Assembly: GCF_900112615.1 (NCBI RefSeq)
Contig: NZ_FOMK01000014.1
Location: 62,001 to 126,000 of the forward strand
Source: Chitinophaga sp. CF118
GTDB taxonomy: Bacteria > Bacteroidota > Bacteroidia > Chitinophagales > Chitinophagaceae
Direction: 5' to 3'
DNA length: 64,000 bases
Shown: positions 34,418 through 43,221 of the stretch, in pieces
Position numbering within the stretch: the first letter of the stretch is position 1
Layout of the letters: the number at the start of each line of letters is the position of its first letter
Notes under the pieces: generated by a model
Database searches by the model: none
The model's input: the letters and a program-made list of their open reading frames with translations, nothing else
Told to the model about the DNA's origin: nothing
Position numbers and translations under genes: made by a program

Positions 34418-36352
34418 ATGAAAAAAAGAATATTATTTTCTACACTATTGTTGCTAATTGTTTTTTATTCAAAGGCACAGGTAATCATTAATGAAACAGG
34501 TGGATGGTTAGAATCTGCTTATGTTAAGTGGGCCCCGGTTTCAGGAGCTGGTAGTTACAACATTTATTACACCGGAGGAGGTGTTGTCAATCAGAAGATC
34601 GATAATCAGCTTGTTCGTAGTTATGGCACTTATTTTCGTGCGGATGTTTTAGGTCTTGCCGCAGGAAACTATACATTAAAAGTTGTTCCAGTAATTGCCG
34701 GATCTGAAAATACCACTTTGGCTACAACTACTCAATCCCTTACTATTAAGCCACATGTTCGCGAAGGTTTTTCTTTTTCAGGTAATATAGTTCCGGGAGC
34801 ATACAATGCAAACGGTACTCCTAAAAGTGGTAGGAAAATAATTTACATAACAGCTTCTACAGTAAACACTGTTACCTCTACTGTTATTACGGATAGTAAA
34901 GGAAAAACTACTGTTGCTACCGGACTTATGAATATTCTAACTGCTCTTGGGAAAGGTTATGACAAGACACCATTGATTATCCGTATGATTGGCCTCATCA
35001 GAGATTCTCAGATTACCGGGTTAAAGGACGGAAATTATATTTCCTTTACCGGATTCAACAATACAACACGAAAACTGGAAAACATTACTTTTGAAGGTGT
35101 AGGAGACGATGCTACTGCATATGGATATGGTTTTTATACGAAGAGATGTAATAGCATTGAAATAAGAAATGTTGGAATTATGCTCTATGGCGATGATGGA
35201 GTTTCCCTGGAAACCGATAATTCAAATATCTGGATACATAATAACGATTTCTTCTACGGTGCACCAGGTTCTGATGCCGACCAGGTGAAGGGTGATGGCT
35301 CTATCGATATGAAATACAACTCTTCAAATATAACTATATCATTCAATCATTTTTGGGATTCAGGCAAATCAATGGGCTGTGGCGGACCTACAGAAACAGT
35401 TCCTACTTTGTATATAACATTTCATCACAACTGGTTTGACCATGTTGATTCCAGAAACCCACGCCTGCATTATGTTACTGCTCATGTTTATAACAACTAT
35501 TACGATGGCGTCTCAAAATATGGTATCGGTAATACAACCCAAAGCTCTGCATTTGTTGAAGCAAACCACTTCAGAAATTGTAAGCGTCCTATGATGATTT
35601 CCGGACAAGGTACTGATACTTACAATTCTATTACCGGCGCATATACCGCTGAAGGTACATTCTCTGATCAGGATGGCGGTATGACAAAAGCATTCAACAA
35701 TAAAGTAGAAAATGCAGAAAGGCTTGTTTATCAGACACAAAATGCAACTCAATTTGATGCATATCTGGTAAACACAAGAAATGAACAGGTTCCTGGTACA
35801 GTTAAATCTTTAAGAGGTGAATTCTCCTATACTAATTTTGATATAAGTCCAACCATGTATGTATCAAATCCGGATTTACCCGGTGACGTACAGAGTATTG
35901 TTACAACCTATGCTGGTAGACTTAAAGGAGGTGATTTTAAATGGACATTCAATAATAGTGTTGATGATGCTTTATCCGATGTAAATACAGCATTGAAAAC
36001 GGCCATTGTCAACTATCAAACATCTTTAGTCGCTGTTCAGGGTGAAGGAACAATTTCGGTAACGGGAATGAGCGTCATAGACAACAAATTTACTCCTCAA
36101 AGCACTATTTCAGTGTATCCTAATCCTGCTAGCAGTTACACTAACTTAAAGTTCACTTTGAATAAAGAATCTCCTGTTGCAGTTGATATTTACGATATGG
36201 CAGGACTGAAAGTGAAATCAGTTGCTAATAGTAACTCTCAGGCAGGTACAAATAATATTATTGTTGATGTTGCAAACCTTAAGTCGGGTATGTACGTAAT
36301 AAAAATTACTATTAACGGTAGCACAATAAGCAGTCGTTTAATAGTAAAATGA
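34418..36352 (+). CDS. Secreted pectate lyase, PL1 family, with T9SS type A domain
   Basis: A 644-residue enzyme with signal peptide ending at FYSKAQ. Residues about 25-110 form a fibronectin-III-like domain (VKWAPVSGAGSYNIYY). Residues about 115-540 form a right-handed beta-helix of polysaccharide lyase family 1: NITFEGVGDD, IEIRNVGIMLYGDDGVSLE, DADQVKGDGSIDMKYNSSN, the HHNWFDHVDSRNPRLHY catalytic-Arg strand and VYNNYYDGVSKYGIG. The last 80 residues (ISVYPNPAS...LKSGMYVIKI..SRLIVK) are a type A T9SS sorting domain. It would cleave pectate by beta-elimination at the cell surface. No other pectin gene is nearby, so it is an isolated cargo. Confidence 0.93.
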   Translation: MKKRILFSTLLLLIVFYSKAQVIINETGGWLESAYVKWAPVSGAGSYNIYYTGGGVVNQKIDNQLVRSYGTYFRADVLGLAAGNYTLKVVPVIAGSENTTLATTTQSLTIKPHVREGFSFSGNIVPGAYNANGTPKSGRKIIYITASTVNTVTSTVITDSKGKTTVATGLMNILTALGKGYDKTPLIIRMIGLIRDSQITGLKDGNYISFTGFNNTTRKLENITFEGVGDDATAYGYGFYTKRCNSIEIRNVGIMLYGDDGVSLETDNSNIWIHNNDFFYGAPGSDADQVKGDGSIDMKYNSSNITISFNHFWDSGKSMGCGGPTETVPTLYITFHHNWFDHVDSRNPRLHYVTAHVYNNYYDGVSKYGIGNTTQSSAFVEANHFRNCKRPMMISGQGTDTYNSITGAYTAEGTFSDQDGGMTKAFNNKVENAERLVYQTQNATQFDAYLVNTRNEQVPGTVKSLRGEFSYTNFDISPTMYVSNPDLPGDVQSIVTTYAGRLKGGDFKWTFNNSVDDALSDVNTALKTAIVNYQTSLVAVQGEGTISVTGMSVIDNKFTPQSTISVYPNPASSYTNLKFTLNKESPVAVDIYDMAGLKVKSVANSNSQAGTNNIIVDVANLKSGMYVIKITINGSTISSRLIVK

Positions 36353-36459
36353 AAAGATGTTGCTACAAACATACCAGGATTTGGCTACAATAAAGGTAGA
36401 TTTAACTAAATAATTCTTTGTTACTTTACAGATCTTTGTTCCGGTAAATTCAGAGAATA

Positions 36460-37374
36460 ATGAAAAAAATACAACCTCAAAAGATTAAAACTATAGCTGA
36501 ATATCATCAGCTCATGGGTTTGAAAAAGCCGGAGCATCCGTTAGTCAGCGTAATCAATTTTGAAAACATTAAACGTTTACCAGGCGACAAGCCAAACCCT
36601 CTTACTCATAATTTTTATTCCATCGCGCTTAAAAGAAATTTTAATGGCAAGATAAAATACGGTCAGCAGGAATATGATTTTGATGAAGGTTTAATGATCT
36701 TCATCTCCCCCGGACAGGTTTTTTCAATTGAGGCTGATGAAGAGTTAAAGCATTCGGGATGGCTGTTGATCGTCCACCCGGATTTTTTATGGAATACACC
36801 TTTAGCTAAAACAATAAAGCAATATGAATATTTCGGTTATTCGGTAAATGAAGCCTTGCATCTTTCGGAAAAAGAAGAAACAACAATTACAAGTATTATG
36901 CAAAACATTGAACAGGAGTATTGTTCAAATATTGATAAATTCAGTCAGGACGTAATTATCGCCCAGCTTGAATTATTGCTGATTTATGCTGAAAGATTTT
37001 ATCATCGCCAATTCATAACCCGAAAAATTACAAATCATAACATCCTCACTCGCCTGGAAGATATTCTCGCAGAATATTTCAACAGCGATGCTTTAACAAG
37101 AATTGGATTACCCACAGTTCAATATATCGCCCAGGCATTAAATGTATCTCCAAATTATTTAAGTGTATTGCTAAAAGTATTGACCGGGCAAAGCACCCAA
37201 CAGCATATACATGATAAACTGATAGAAAAAGCGAAGGAAAAATTGTCTACCTCCGATTTATCAGTAAGTGAAATTGCCTATGAATTAGGGTTTGAGCATT
37301 CGCAATCCTTTAGTAAATTATTCAAAAGCAAAACCAACCTTTCACCTTTGGAATTCAGGCATTCTTTCAACTAA
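36460..37374 (+). CDS. AraC-family regulator
   Basis: A 304-residue AraC protein. The sensor domain includes YSIALKRNFNGKIKYGQQEYDF and LMIFISPGQVFSI. The C-terminal HTH pair (about 200-304) contains YIAQALNVSPNYLSVLLKVLTG and the end GFEHSQSFSKLFKSKTNLSPLEFR. It lies 107 bases before an NAD(P)H-binding oxidoreductase on the same strand. AraC plus NmrA-type pairs recur in Bacteroidota, so the oxidoreductase is the probable target. The inducer is unknown. Confidence 0.9.
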   Translation: MKKIQPQKIKTIAEYHQLMGLKKPEHPLVSVINFENIKRLPGDKPNPLTHNFYSIALKRNFNGKIKYGQQEYDFDEGLMIFISPGQVFSIEADEELKHSGWLLIVHPDFLWNTPLAKTIKQYEYFGYSVNEALHLSEKEETTITSIMQNIEQEYCSNIDKFSQDVIIAQLELLLIYAERFYHRQFITRKITNHNILTRLEDILAEYFNSDALTRIGLPTVQYIAQALNVSPNYLSVLLKVLTGQSTQQHIHDKLIEKAKEKLSTSDLSVSEIAYELGFEHSQSFSKLFKSKTNLSPLEFRHSFN

Positions 37375-37481
37375 TCAGTATTCTTTATCAGTAAAGAAAT
37401 GGCTACAACAATAATAGATTAGGATACAGGAACAAATACTGGAGTAGGGACCTTTGTTCAGCAAACAAAAACAAAATAATT

Positions 37482-38360
37482 ATGAAAGTTATTGTAACAG
37501 GTTCCTTAGGAAATATTGGCAAGCCATTGACAAAGGAGTTAATACAAAAAGGGCATGCAGTTACGGTGATCAGCAGTAAGCCGGAAAAGCAAAAAGATAT
37601 TGAAGCTCTGGGAGCTATCGCTGCTATCGGATCACTGGATGATGCAGATTTTCTGACGTCTACCTTTACTGGATGCGATGCTGTTTTTGCAATGGTACCA
37701 CCAAATTATTCTGAAACAGATCAGGTAGCTTATTATCGCAGAATAGGTAGCAACTACCTGCAGGCCATCAGGCAGTCGGGCATAAAACGTGTGATTCATC
37801 TCAGCAGCTACGGCGCACATTTAGATAAAGGTACGGGGTTCATTCTCGGAGCTCACCACGTAGAAGGTATTTTAAACGAATTGTCGGACGTGGGCATTAC
37901 CCATCTGCGCGCTGGTTATTTTTATTACAATCTGTACAGCTTTGTTGATATGATCAAAGAGCAGGACATTATTGGCGCAAACTATGGTGGCGATGATAAG
38001 ATGGTGATGGTTGCGCCAAGCGATATTGCCGCTGTGGCTGCAGAAGAATTAGAAAAACCTGCTACCGGGAGGAACTTGCGTTATGTGGTTAGTGATGACC
38101 TTACAGGCAGCGAAGTCGCTCATATTTTAGGAACTGCTATTGGTAAGCCGGATTTGAAATGGATAATATTTAGTGATGAACAAATGAAAGATGCTTTGAC
38201 AAAAAGTGGAATGCCGGCCCATCTTATGACTAACATTATAGAATTGGGAGCTAGTATTCACAGCGGGGAATTGCGGGGGGATTATGACAGGCATAAGCTA
38301 ATTACGATGGGTACAGTAAAGCTGGTAGATTTTGCAAAGGAATTTGCTGCCGCATTTTAA
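37482..38360 (+). CDS. NmrA/SDR-type NAD(P)-binding oxidoreductase
   Basis: A 292-residue atypical short-chain dehydrogenase-fold protein. The dinucleotide motif is VTGSLGNIGKPL, followed by AVTVISSKPEKQKDIEALGA, and MVPPNYSE. Catalytic Tyr/Lys are not in the classical YxxxK arrangement, as in the NmrA and QOR2-like groups. RVIHLSSYGAHLD and ILGAHHVEGIL are typical of Bacteroidota NAD(P)H-binding family members. It probably acts on quinones or serves as a redox sensor. It follows an AraC gene and precedes an HxlR gene. Confidence 0.87.
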   Translation: MKVIVTGSLGNIGKPLTKELIQKGHAVTVISSKPEKQKDIEALGAIAAIGSLDDADFLTSTFTGCDAVFAMVPPNYSETDQVAYYRRIGSNYLQAIRQSGIKRVIHLSSYGAHLDKGTGFILGAHHVEGILNELSDVGITHLRAGYFYYNLYSFVDMIKEQDIIGANYGGDDKMVMVAPSDIAAVAAEELEKPATGRNLRYVVSDDLTGSEVAHILGTAIGKPDLKWIIFSDEQMKDALTKSGMPAHLMTNIIELGASIHSGELRGDYDRHKLITMGTVKLVDFAKEFAAAF

Positions 38361-38464
38361 AAAGTTGATTGTCTTTGTACAAAGAGGCTGTTTTCTAAAA
38401 GGGGGCAGCCTCGTCAATGCATAGGGATAAAATTTTCCCCTAATCCCGGTTAACCTTCAAGCTT

Positions 38465-38472
38465 TATCTTTG
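38465..38472 (+). promoter_or_regulatory. -7 promoter box of the HxlR gene
   Basis: TATCTTTG matches TAnnTTTG exactly and lies 17 bases before ATG 38490, giving a very short leader. Confidence 0.6.
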
Positions 38473-38489
38473 CTTCAAATTGTTCCCTT

Positions 38490-38873
38490 ATGTACGAAAG
38501 GAAAATACCTGAAATGCTGGATTGCGGACTGGCAATAGCCATCAAAGTGGTAGGTGGCAAATGGAAAGCCTGGATCATTGACTGTATAAAGCGTGATATT
38601 AAGCGCCCGAGTGCCATTCACCGGGAAATGCAGGAGGTGAATTCCAGGATCATCAACCTGCACCTCAAAGAGCTGGAGGAATATGGGATCATTTACAAGA
38701 AAGTGTTCGCTGAGATACCTGCCAGGGTGGAATACTGGTTCACTGAAGTAGGCGAAAGTGTACTGCCAGTGATCAATACTCTGGAGGAATGGGGTAACGA
38801 GCATAGGGAATATATTCATCGCAATAAAATAGATTCCTGCCAGTTTCTCCCGGAATTGCAGAAGCATGCATAA
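38490..38873 (+). CDS. HxlR-family transcriptional regulator
   Basis: A 127-residue winged-helix protein of the HxlR/DUF24 type. The N-terminal Cys12 (LDCGLAIAIKVVGGKWKAWII) occupies the position used for thiol sensing in HypR/QorR-like members. The HTH spans about 40-75 (RPSAIHREMQEVNSRIINLHLKELEEYGI) and the wing ends in PARVEYWFTEVGESVLPV. It lies between two NAD(P)-dependent oxidoreductases, the usual targets of this family, and is convergent with the second. It may respond to quinones or aldehydes. Confidence 0.92.
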   Translation: MYERKIPEMLDCGLAIAIKVVGGKWKAWIIDCIKRDIKRPSAIHREMQEVNSRIINLHLKELEEYGIIYKKVFAEIPARVEYWFTEVGESVLPVINTLEEWGNEHREYIHRNKIDSCQFLPELQKHA

Positions 38874-38882
38874 ATATAAACA

Positions 38883-38911
38883 GTCAGACCCCGTTATTGG
38901 CAGGGTCTGAC
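38883..38911. terminator. Hairpin between convergent genes
   Basis: gtcagaccc and gggtctgac form a perfect 9-bp stem with an 11-base loop, placed between the hxlR stop codon and the end of the minus-strand oxidoreductase. T-runs are weak on both sides. Confidence 0.6.
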
Positions 38912-38920
38912 CGTTACATT

Positions 38921-39820
38921 TCAGACAGTTTTCCTCAGGACTTTTATAATAGCGGCATGTTCTTCCTTGCCATAACCGGCGTCCATTGCTCTTTTGAACA
39001 GGTTGGCCGCGAAATTCGGCAGTTCCTTGCTGATACCTGCTTCTTCTGCTTGCTGTACCAGTAACTGAAGATCATCTCCTGTTGTTTTTACCGTGCTTTC
39101 CGGATCACTAAAGCGATTGTGTTGGATCACTTCGCCCATGTGCTTTGATTCAGCCCCCAGGATTGGAGAAATACTTTGTATCAGCAGCCCAAGCTCATCT
39201 GCCCGTAATCCTTCATTTTCACAGATTAGCGCGCCATGACAGAAGCCTATCCAGTTACCGGCCAGATATGCCAACACGGCAGAGAAGAGCGCTCCGGAAG
39301 CGCCGGGTTCCCCACCCAGATAAGTCAGGGTACCAGTCAGGGCATGCAATGTTGCCTCATGCTGTTTGAATATATTGCTGTCGCCAGATATGGTGATGGT
39401 AGCTTCATCGGTGCCGATCTGCTTAGGCCAGGCCAGTATATCTCCGTTGAGGCAGTTAGATCCTTGTTGGAGTACCCATGTGTTCAGGTCGCGCGCTTCT
39501 TTGGGCGTACCAGTGCTCAGCTGTACCAGGGTGCGGCCCCGCAGTGCAGTTATCACTTCCTCTGTCTCGAATATTTTTTTTGTTGCTTTGTAGTCTGATA
39601 CGCATATCACCAACAGCGGGCTGGCCTCAATAGCAGCAGCTGCACCGGAGGCAAGCAGAGCGCCTTTCTCCACAAGGGGAGCCGCTTTTGCCTGATCCCT
39701 GTTCCAGACTGTTACCTGAAATCCCTTCTGAAGGAATGCGCGGGCTAACGCAGCGCCCATTGAACCCAGGCCTATCACCGTTACTTTTTCGCTAAGATTA
39801 TTTGTTGTTGCAGTCATCAT
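38921..39820 (-). CDS. NAD(P)-dependent beta-hydroxyacid dehydrogenase/imine reductase-like
   Basis: A 299-residue protein with an N-terminal Rossmann domain (VIGLGSMGAALARAFLQKGFQVTVWNRD) of the 6-phosphogluconate/3-hydroxyisobutyrate dehydrogenase superfamily. Its C-terminal helical domain contains GALFSAVLAYLAGNWIGFCHGALICEN, which is closer to the imine reductase/reductive aminase group than to classical hydroxyacid dehydrogenases, where a catalytic Lys lies in the interdomain helix. Either of two adjacent ATGs may be the start. It is convergent with the HxlR gene and may be controlled by it. The substrate is open. Confidence 0.85.
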   Translation of the reverse strand: MMTATTNNLSEKVTVIGLGSMGAALARAFLQKGFQVTVWNRDQAKAAPLVEKGALLASGAAAAIEASPLLVICVSDYKATKKIFETEEVITALRGRTLVQLSTGTPKEARDLNTWVLQQGSNCLNGDILAWPKQIGTDEATITISGDSNIFKQHEATLHALTGTLTYLGGEPGASGALFSAVLAYLAGNWIGFCHGALICENEGLRADELGLLIQSISPILGAESKHMGEVIQHNRFSDPESTVKTTGDDLQLLVQQAEEAGISKELPNFAANLFKRAMDAGYGKEEHAAIIKVLRKTV

Positions 39821-39967
39821 AATTCTTTTTTACTTGTTTTGAACGATGCTGCAAATTAGCTCCCTTAGTATCCGCCAACAATACGGGATAAAAGATTCAG
39901 GTAAGCGATAAATTTATCCCTATGTCTTGTTGACTTTTAATAGGGAATAAATATTGAAGGCTCAAAA

Positions 39968-39994
39968 GGGGGAAATTTAAGATGAATTTCCCCC
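39968..39994 (-). terminator. Terminator after the DUF1330 gene
   Basis: gggggaaatt and aatttccccc form a perfect 10-bp stem with a 7-base loop. On the minus strand it is followed by ttttgag. It lies 28 bases past the stop codon of the DUF1330 gene. Confidence 0.7.
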
Positions 39995-40022
39995 TCTTTC
40001 TTTGTCAGAAAATTCCCTATAA

Positions 40023-40313
40023 TTATACTAAGGCTTCAGCTAGAATCATGGAACAGTTGCTTGTTGACCGGAACCTGATTTTTGCTATTTCTTTATATTC
40101 TTCATCATTATAGCATGCTAAAGCCAATTCTATTGATGGGAACTTAACCAGAGCATTCATTTTTTTAGCAGTGCCTTCTACTGCAATAGCTTTCAAATCT
40201 GAAATGATGACTTCTCCTTTATATTTATTTATTAAAGGAAGAGCAAGAGGCGGATATTGTTGAAAGTCTTCCATGTCATTAATGTCGTAGCTGATAATAT
40301 AGTAAGTATCCAT
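40023..40313 (-). CDS. DUF1330-family protein
   Basis: A 96-residue ferredoxin-like (dimeric alpha-beta barrel) protein. It has the DUF1330 pattern: YYIISYDINDMEDFQQY, then LINKYKGEVIISD, the Glu-Gly pair in AVEGTAKK, and VKFPSIELALACYNDEEYKEI. The length is standard. It lies 20 bases downstream of a DinB-family gene and is probably co-transcribed with it. Function within the family is not established. Confidence 0.85.
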   Translation of the reverse strand: MDTYYIISYDINDMEDFQQYPPLALPLINKYKGEVIISDLKAIAVEGTAKKMNALVKFPSIELALACYNDEEYKEIAKIRFRSTSNCSMILAEALV

Positions 40314-40333
40314 TTTTCTGATTTTTATTGATT

Positions 40334-40741
40334 CTAATAGGTGTATTCTGGAGGAGTAATGCCCAGATTTCTCAGGAATAATACAGCTTGTCCCCTGTGA
40401 TGTGTAATGTGGTCTAATGTTGCTTTAAAACCATACATGACATCATCATTAAGTGCCAACTTTTGTAGAGTGTCTTTCAGCGAATCAAAGGAATGGTTAA
40501 GCTGGCTGAGGGCAAGAGCCTTTGATGAAGCCGCGGGAAATGGATCCCAGTCGGTTTGGACCTTCTCAATATAATTACGTTCCCACCAGGAAATGCCATA
40601 TGCAATATGGGATAACAGTTCATTGAAACTCCAGCTGGTATTAATTAATTTGTCCTTAAAGCGATCATCAGGCATGGCCGTTGCAACAGCTATGGTATAG
40701 TTTTTTGAGTTGTCAAGTGTTGCTAATAATTTCTCTTTCAT
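40334..40741 (-). CDS. DinB-family protein
   Basis: A 135-residue four-helix protein. Helix 2 carries SFNELLSHIAYGISWWERNYIE (first metal-ligand His) and the last helix LDHITHHRGQAVLFLRNLGITPPEY supplies the other His residues, the characteristic DinB_2 ending. It is the first gene of a two-gene operon with the DUF1330 protein. Possibly a thiol-dependent detoxification enzyme, by analogy only. Confidence 0.88.
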   Translation of the reverse strand: MKEKLLATLDNSKNYTIAVATAMPDDRFKDKLINTSWSFNELLSHIAYGISWWERNYIEKVQTDWDPFPAASSKALALSQLNHSFDSLKDTLQKLALNDDVMYGFKATLDHITHHRGQAVLFLRNLGITPPEYTY

Positions 40742-40821
40742 ATCTTGTTTTTATTTTAAACAAAATTAAAGAGGCAGGACATGATTGACTTAAGAAATCC
40801 TGCTCATTTTAGCAATCAATT

Positions 40822-41709
40822 TCAATCTGCACTATTTATAGTTCTGAAATTGGAGGGGGCACTTTTGAACTTGTTTTTAAAGGACGCACTAAAATGTTCA
40901 ATACTGTTAAATCCGGAAGCGAAAGCTATATCAACAATGGGTAGGGCAGTGTTTTTTAAAAGAATCTCTGCGTTTTTCAATCTGGTATTCAAGAGAAACT
41001 GATGCGGTGAAAATGTTGTAAACGTTTTAAAGATACGACTGAAATGAAATGGGCTAACAAAGCAATACTCTGAAATTTCCATGAGTGATATGTCATTTGT
41101 AAAGGATTTTGTAATATATTCCTTTGCCCTTTCGATGGTAACAAGGTGGTTCCGTTTAAGTTTTTCAGATATTTTAATATCGCGCTTATAGTCTGTTATC
41201 TTCCCGAATGCTGTTTTTACAAAATCCATAACAAGGATGTCCGTTTGAAGTTTGTTTTTTTCTTTACTTGTCAAACCTTCAATGATGAGATCGTGGAGGA
41301 GCCCGGTTTCAGCGCTTATTTTTACCAATGTAGAATGCAGGTCGTTATTATCAAAGAATTTAAGAAAGCCATATTGGTTTATCATTTCTTCATAAAATTC
41401 CTTTTTAAAATCAAAAATTGTGCATTCATCAGGTATTGCATGAGCGTGAGTTACGGTTCGCTCATATCCGGGTTTGGTAATCAATATACAGCCTGTATAA
41501 GAATCAAATGAATTTCTGAATACGTTAAAGCCGAAATTCCCCTTTCTGACAAAGCTCACTGTAAAAGAATTACTGTACTCCGGCTTTGACGTTACGCATT
41601 CCCTGCATTTGCATTTAAAATCCAGGATGCGGTAAAAATCAGATTCATAAAGGATGTGAACATCCGCATCCAGCATAAATAAATTATCGTCATCCTTTTT
41701 CATTGGCAT
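40822..41709 (-). CDS. AraC-family regulator
   Basis: A 295-residue AraC protein. The N-terminal domain contains a cluster of cysteines in FKCKCRECVTSKPEYSN, which could bind metal or act as a thiol switch; this is unusual for AraC sensors. The C-terminal HTH pair includes LMEISEYCFVSPFHFSRIFKTF and the end GFNSIEHFSASFKNKFKSAPSNFR. An ATG six bases inside (41703) is an alternative start. It is transcribed towards the DinB operon but separated from it by 80 bases. Confidence 0.9.
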   Translation of the reverse strand: MPMKKDDDNLFMLDADVHILYESDFYRILDFKCKCRECVTSKPEYSNSFTVSFVRKGNFGFNVFRNSFDSYTGCILITKPGYERTVTHAHAIPDECTIFDFKKEFYEEMINQYGFLKFFDNNDLHSTLVKISAETGLLHDLIIEGLTSKEKNKLQTDILVMDFVKTAFGKITDYKRDIKISEKLKRNHLVTIERAKEYITKSFTNDISLMEISEYCFVSPFHFSRIFKTFTTFSPHQFLLNTRLKNAEILLKNTALPIVDIAFASGFNSIEHFSASFKNKFKSAPSNFRTINSAD

Positions 41710-41942
41710 CCTTTTTCAGGTTCAATATTTTACACTACAAATATACATTGTAATATTGATTGGACCTCCTTCAAGGGAACTCTCTCTAACTTCTACGCCT
41801 GAGCTGACAGAAACTCTTCAAACCCAATATTGCCGTTCCGTTTGCTGTTTTGTCCGTTTGATAAGGTTTCGTGTAAGACGCAATGTTTCATAAAATTACC
41901 TTCGTTTCGTTCAATGAATGTTCAATTTTAAAAAGTACAATT

Positions 41943-42392
41943 ATGAAAAAGATAATTTTCATTTATGCCAATCTCATGTTTGGCTTGCTCTGTATGCTGA
42001 ATGTATCTGCAGCTCTCGCTCAAAACACCCAGGTAACAGTTACTGGTATCAAATCCGTAAAAGGACAGATCGTTCTTAATGTATTTAAAGACAATAAGAG
42101 TTATGATGACCAGAAGCCCTATAAAAAATTGCTGTTTGAAAAGAAAGATATTGTTGACGGAACATTAGTGTTGAACTGCACACTGGAATCGGGTATCTAC
42201 GGTATAACACTTCTGGATGATGAAAATAAAAGTGGTGATATTGACAAGAACCTGCTGGGAATACCGAAAGAGGGATTTGGCTTTTCAAATTTCTATATGA
42301 CGAAAATGTCAAAACCATCATTCGACGATTTTAAGATCGAAGTAAAAAGTAATACTGAAAATAAAATCGGGATTAAAGTAAAGTATATGTAA
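41943..42392 (+). CDS. DUF2141-family secreted protein
   Basis: A 149-residue protein with signal peptide ending at SAALAQ; ATG 41943 starts it. The body follows the DUF2141 pattern: VTGIKSVKGQIVLNVFKD, then FEKKD, LESGIYGITLLDDENKSGDIDKN and GIPKEGFGFSN. The Asp/Asn-rich DDENKSGDID loop resembles a calcium site. Common in Bacteroidota, with no defined function. It lies 64 bases before a DUF4397 lipoprotein gene and may share its transcript. Confidence 0.87.
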   Translation: MKKIIFIYANLMFGLLCMLNVSAALAQNTQVTVTGIKSVKGQIVLNVFKDNKSYDDQKPYKKLLFEKKDIVDGTLVLNCTLESGIYGITLLDDENKSGDIDKNLLGIPKEGFGFSNFYMTKMSKPSFDDFKIEVKSNTENKIGIKVKYM

Positions 42393-42456
42393 ACAGCGAT
42401 CGCCTTGATTGCTGATCATTATCCGGCCTATATTTCTTAAAATTAAAATTACTATA

Positions 42457-43143
42457 ATGGGAAGAATATCATTTTCAGGGAAACTGTTAACAGGAACAGC
42501 GATTTTAGCCTTTGCCGCATTAATGTCATCTTGCGAAAAAAACGATATAGATGAAGACGGGTATGTTAATGTTAAAGTAGTGAACGCCTCGCCTGATTCT
42601 ATAGCTAAGAGTTTCACTCTTGCTAATACTGTACTGGTCAGCGGTGGTCTTAATTTTACAGAGTCGTCCAATTACATCAACACCAATGCGGGTAGCAGGC
42701 TGGTGGCCGAATTCAAAAATGAAGGATCTACTTCAGTTTATGAATCAGCAGAACTTCTTCTCGTGAGAACACTGAGTTATACGGTTTATCTGATAGGTGA
42801 GGGGGGAGATGCAAAAATTAAATATTTTCAGGACGATCTTTCATCTCCGGGAAGCGGAAAAGCATCTGTGAACTTTGTTCATCTAAGCGAGGGTGCGCCT
42901 TCCAATATTAAAATTAAAAATGGCAACGGTGACAATCTGGTAGAAAACATAACCCGATACACACAAAGTACCTATAAGGATTTTGCTCCCGGTACCCTTT
43001 CTTTACAGATCTCAAATACGGCACTGAATAGTAGTGTAGGTACTTTCGATCTACCCGATTTGGTAGCCGGTAAAATTTATACGATTTATATTATAGGATC
43101 GTCTTCGTCAAACATCAGTGTTCACGAGGTCGTGCATAATTAA
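42457..43143 (+). CDS. DUF4397-family lipoprotein
   Basis: A 228-residue lipoprotein (lipobox MSSC; start ATG 42457). The mature part holds two DUF4397-like beta-sandwich units: VNVKVVNASPDSIAKSFTL at the start and SVNFVHLSEGAPSNIKIKNG in the second half, ending with LVAGKIYTIYIIGSS. Such proteins are exported to the outer membrane in Bacteroidota and may contribute to surface interactions; no enzymatic motif is present. A terminator follows. Confidence 0.85.
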   Translation: MGRISFSGKLLTGTAILAFAALMSSCEKNDIDEDGYVNVKVVNASPDSIAKSFTLANTVLVSGGLNFTESSNYINTNAGSRLVAEFKNEGSTSVYESAELLLVRTLSYTVYLIGEGGDAKIKYFQDDLSSPGSGKASVNFVHLSEGAPSNIKIKNGNGDNLVENITRYTQSTYKDFAPGTLSLQISNTALNSSVGTFDLPDLVAGKIYTIYIIGSSSSNISVHEVVHN

Positions 43144-43174
43144 AGACTATACCATAATCCTTGAAACAAAAAAA

Positions 43175-43198
43175 GGTCACCCGTTTTTGCGGGTGACC
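43175..43198. terminator. Bidirectional terminator
   Basis: ggtcacccg and cgggtgacc form a perfect 9-bp stem with the loop tttttg, preceded by a run of A residues, which gives a T-run on the minus strand. It separates the convergent DUF4397 and lipoprotein genes. Confidence 0.8.
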
Positions 43199-43221
43199 TA
43201 AATTCTTAACAAAGTTGTTCA

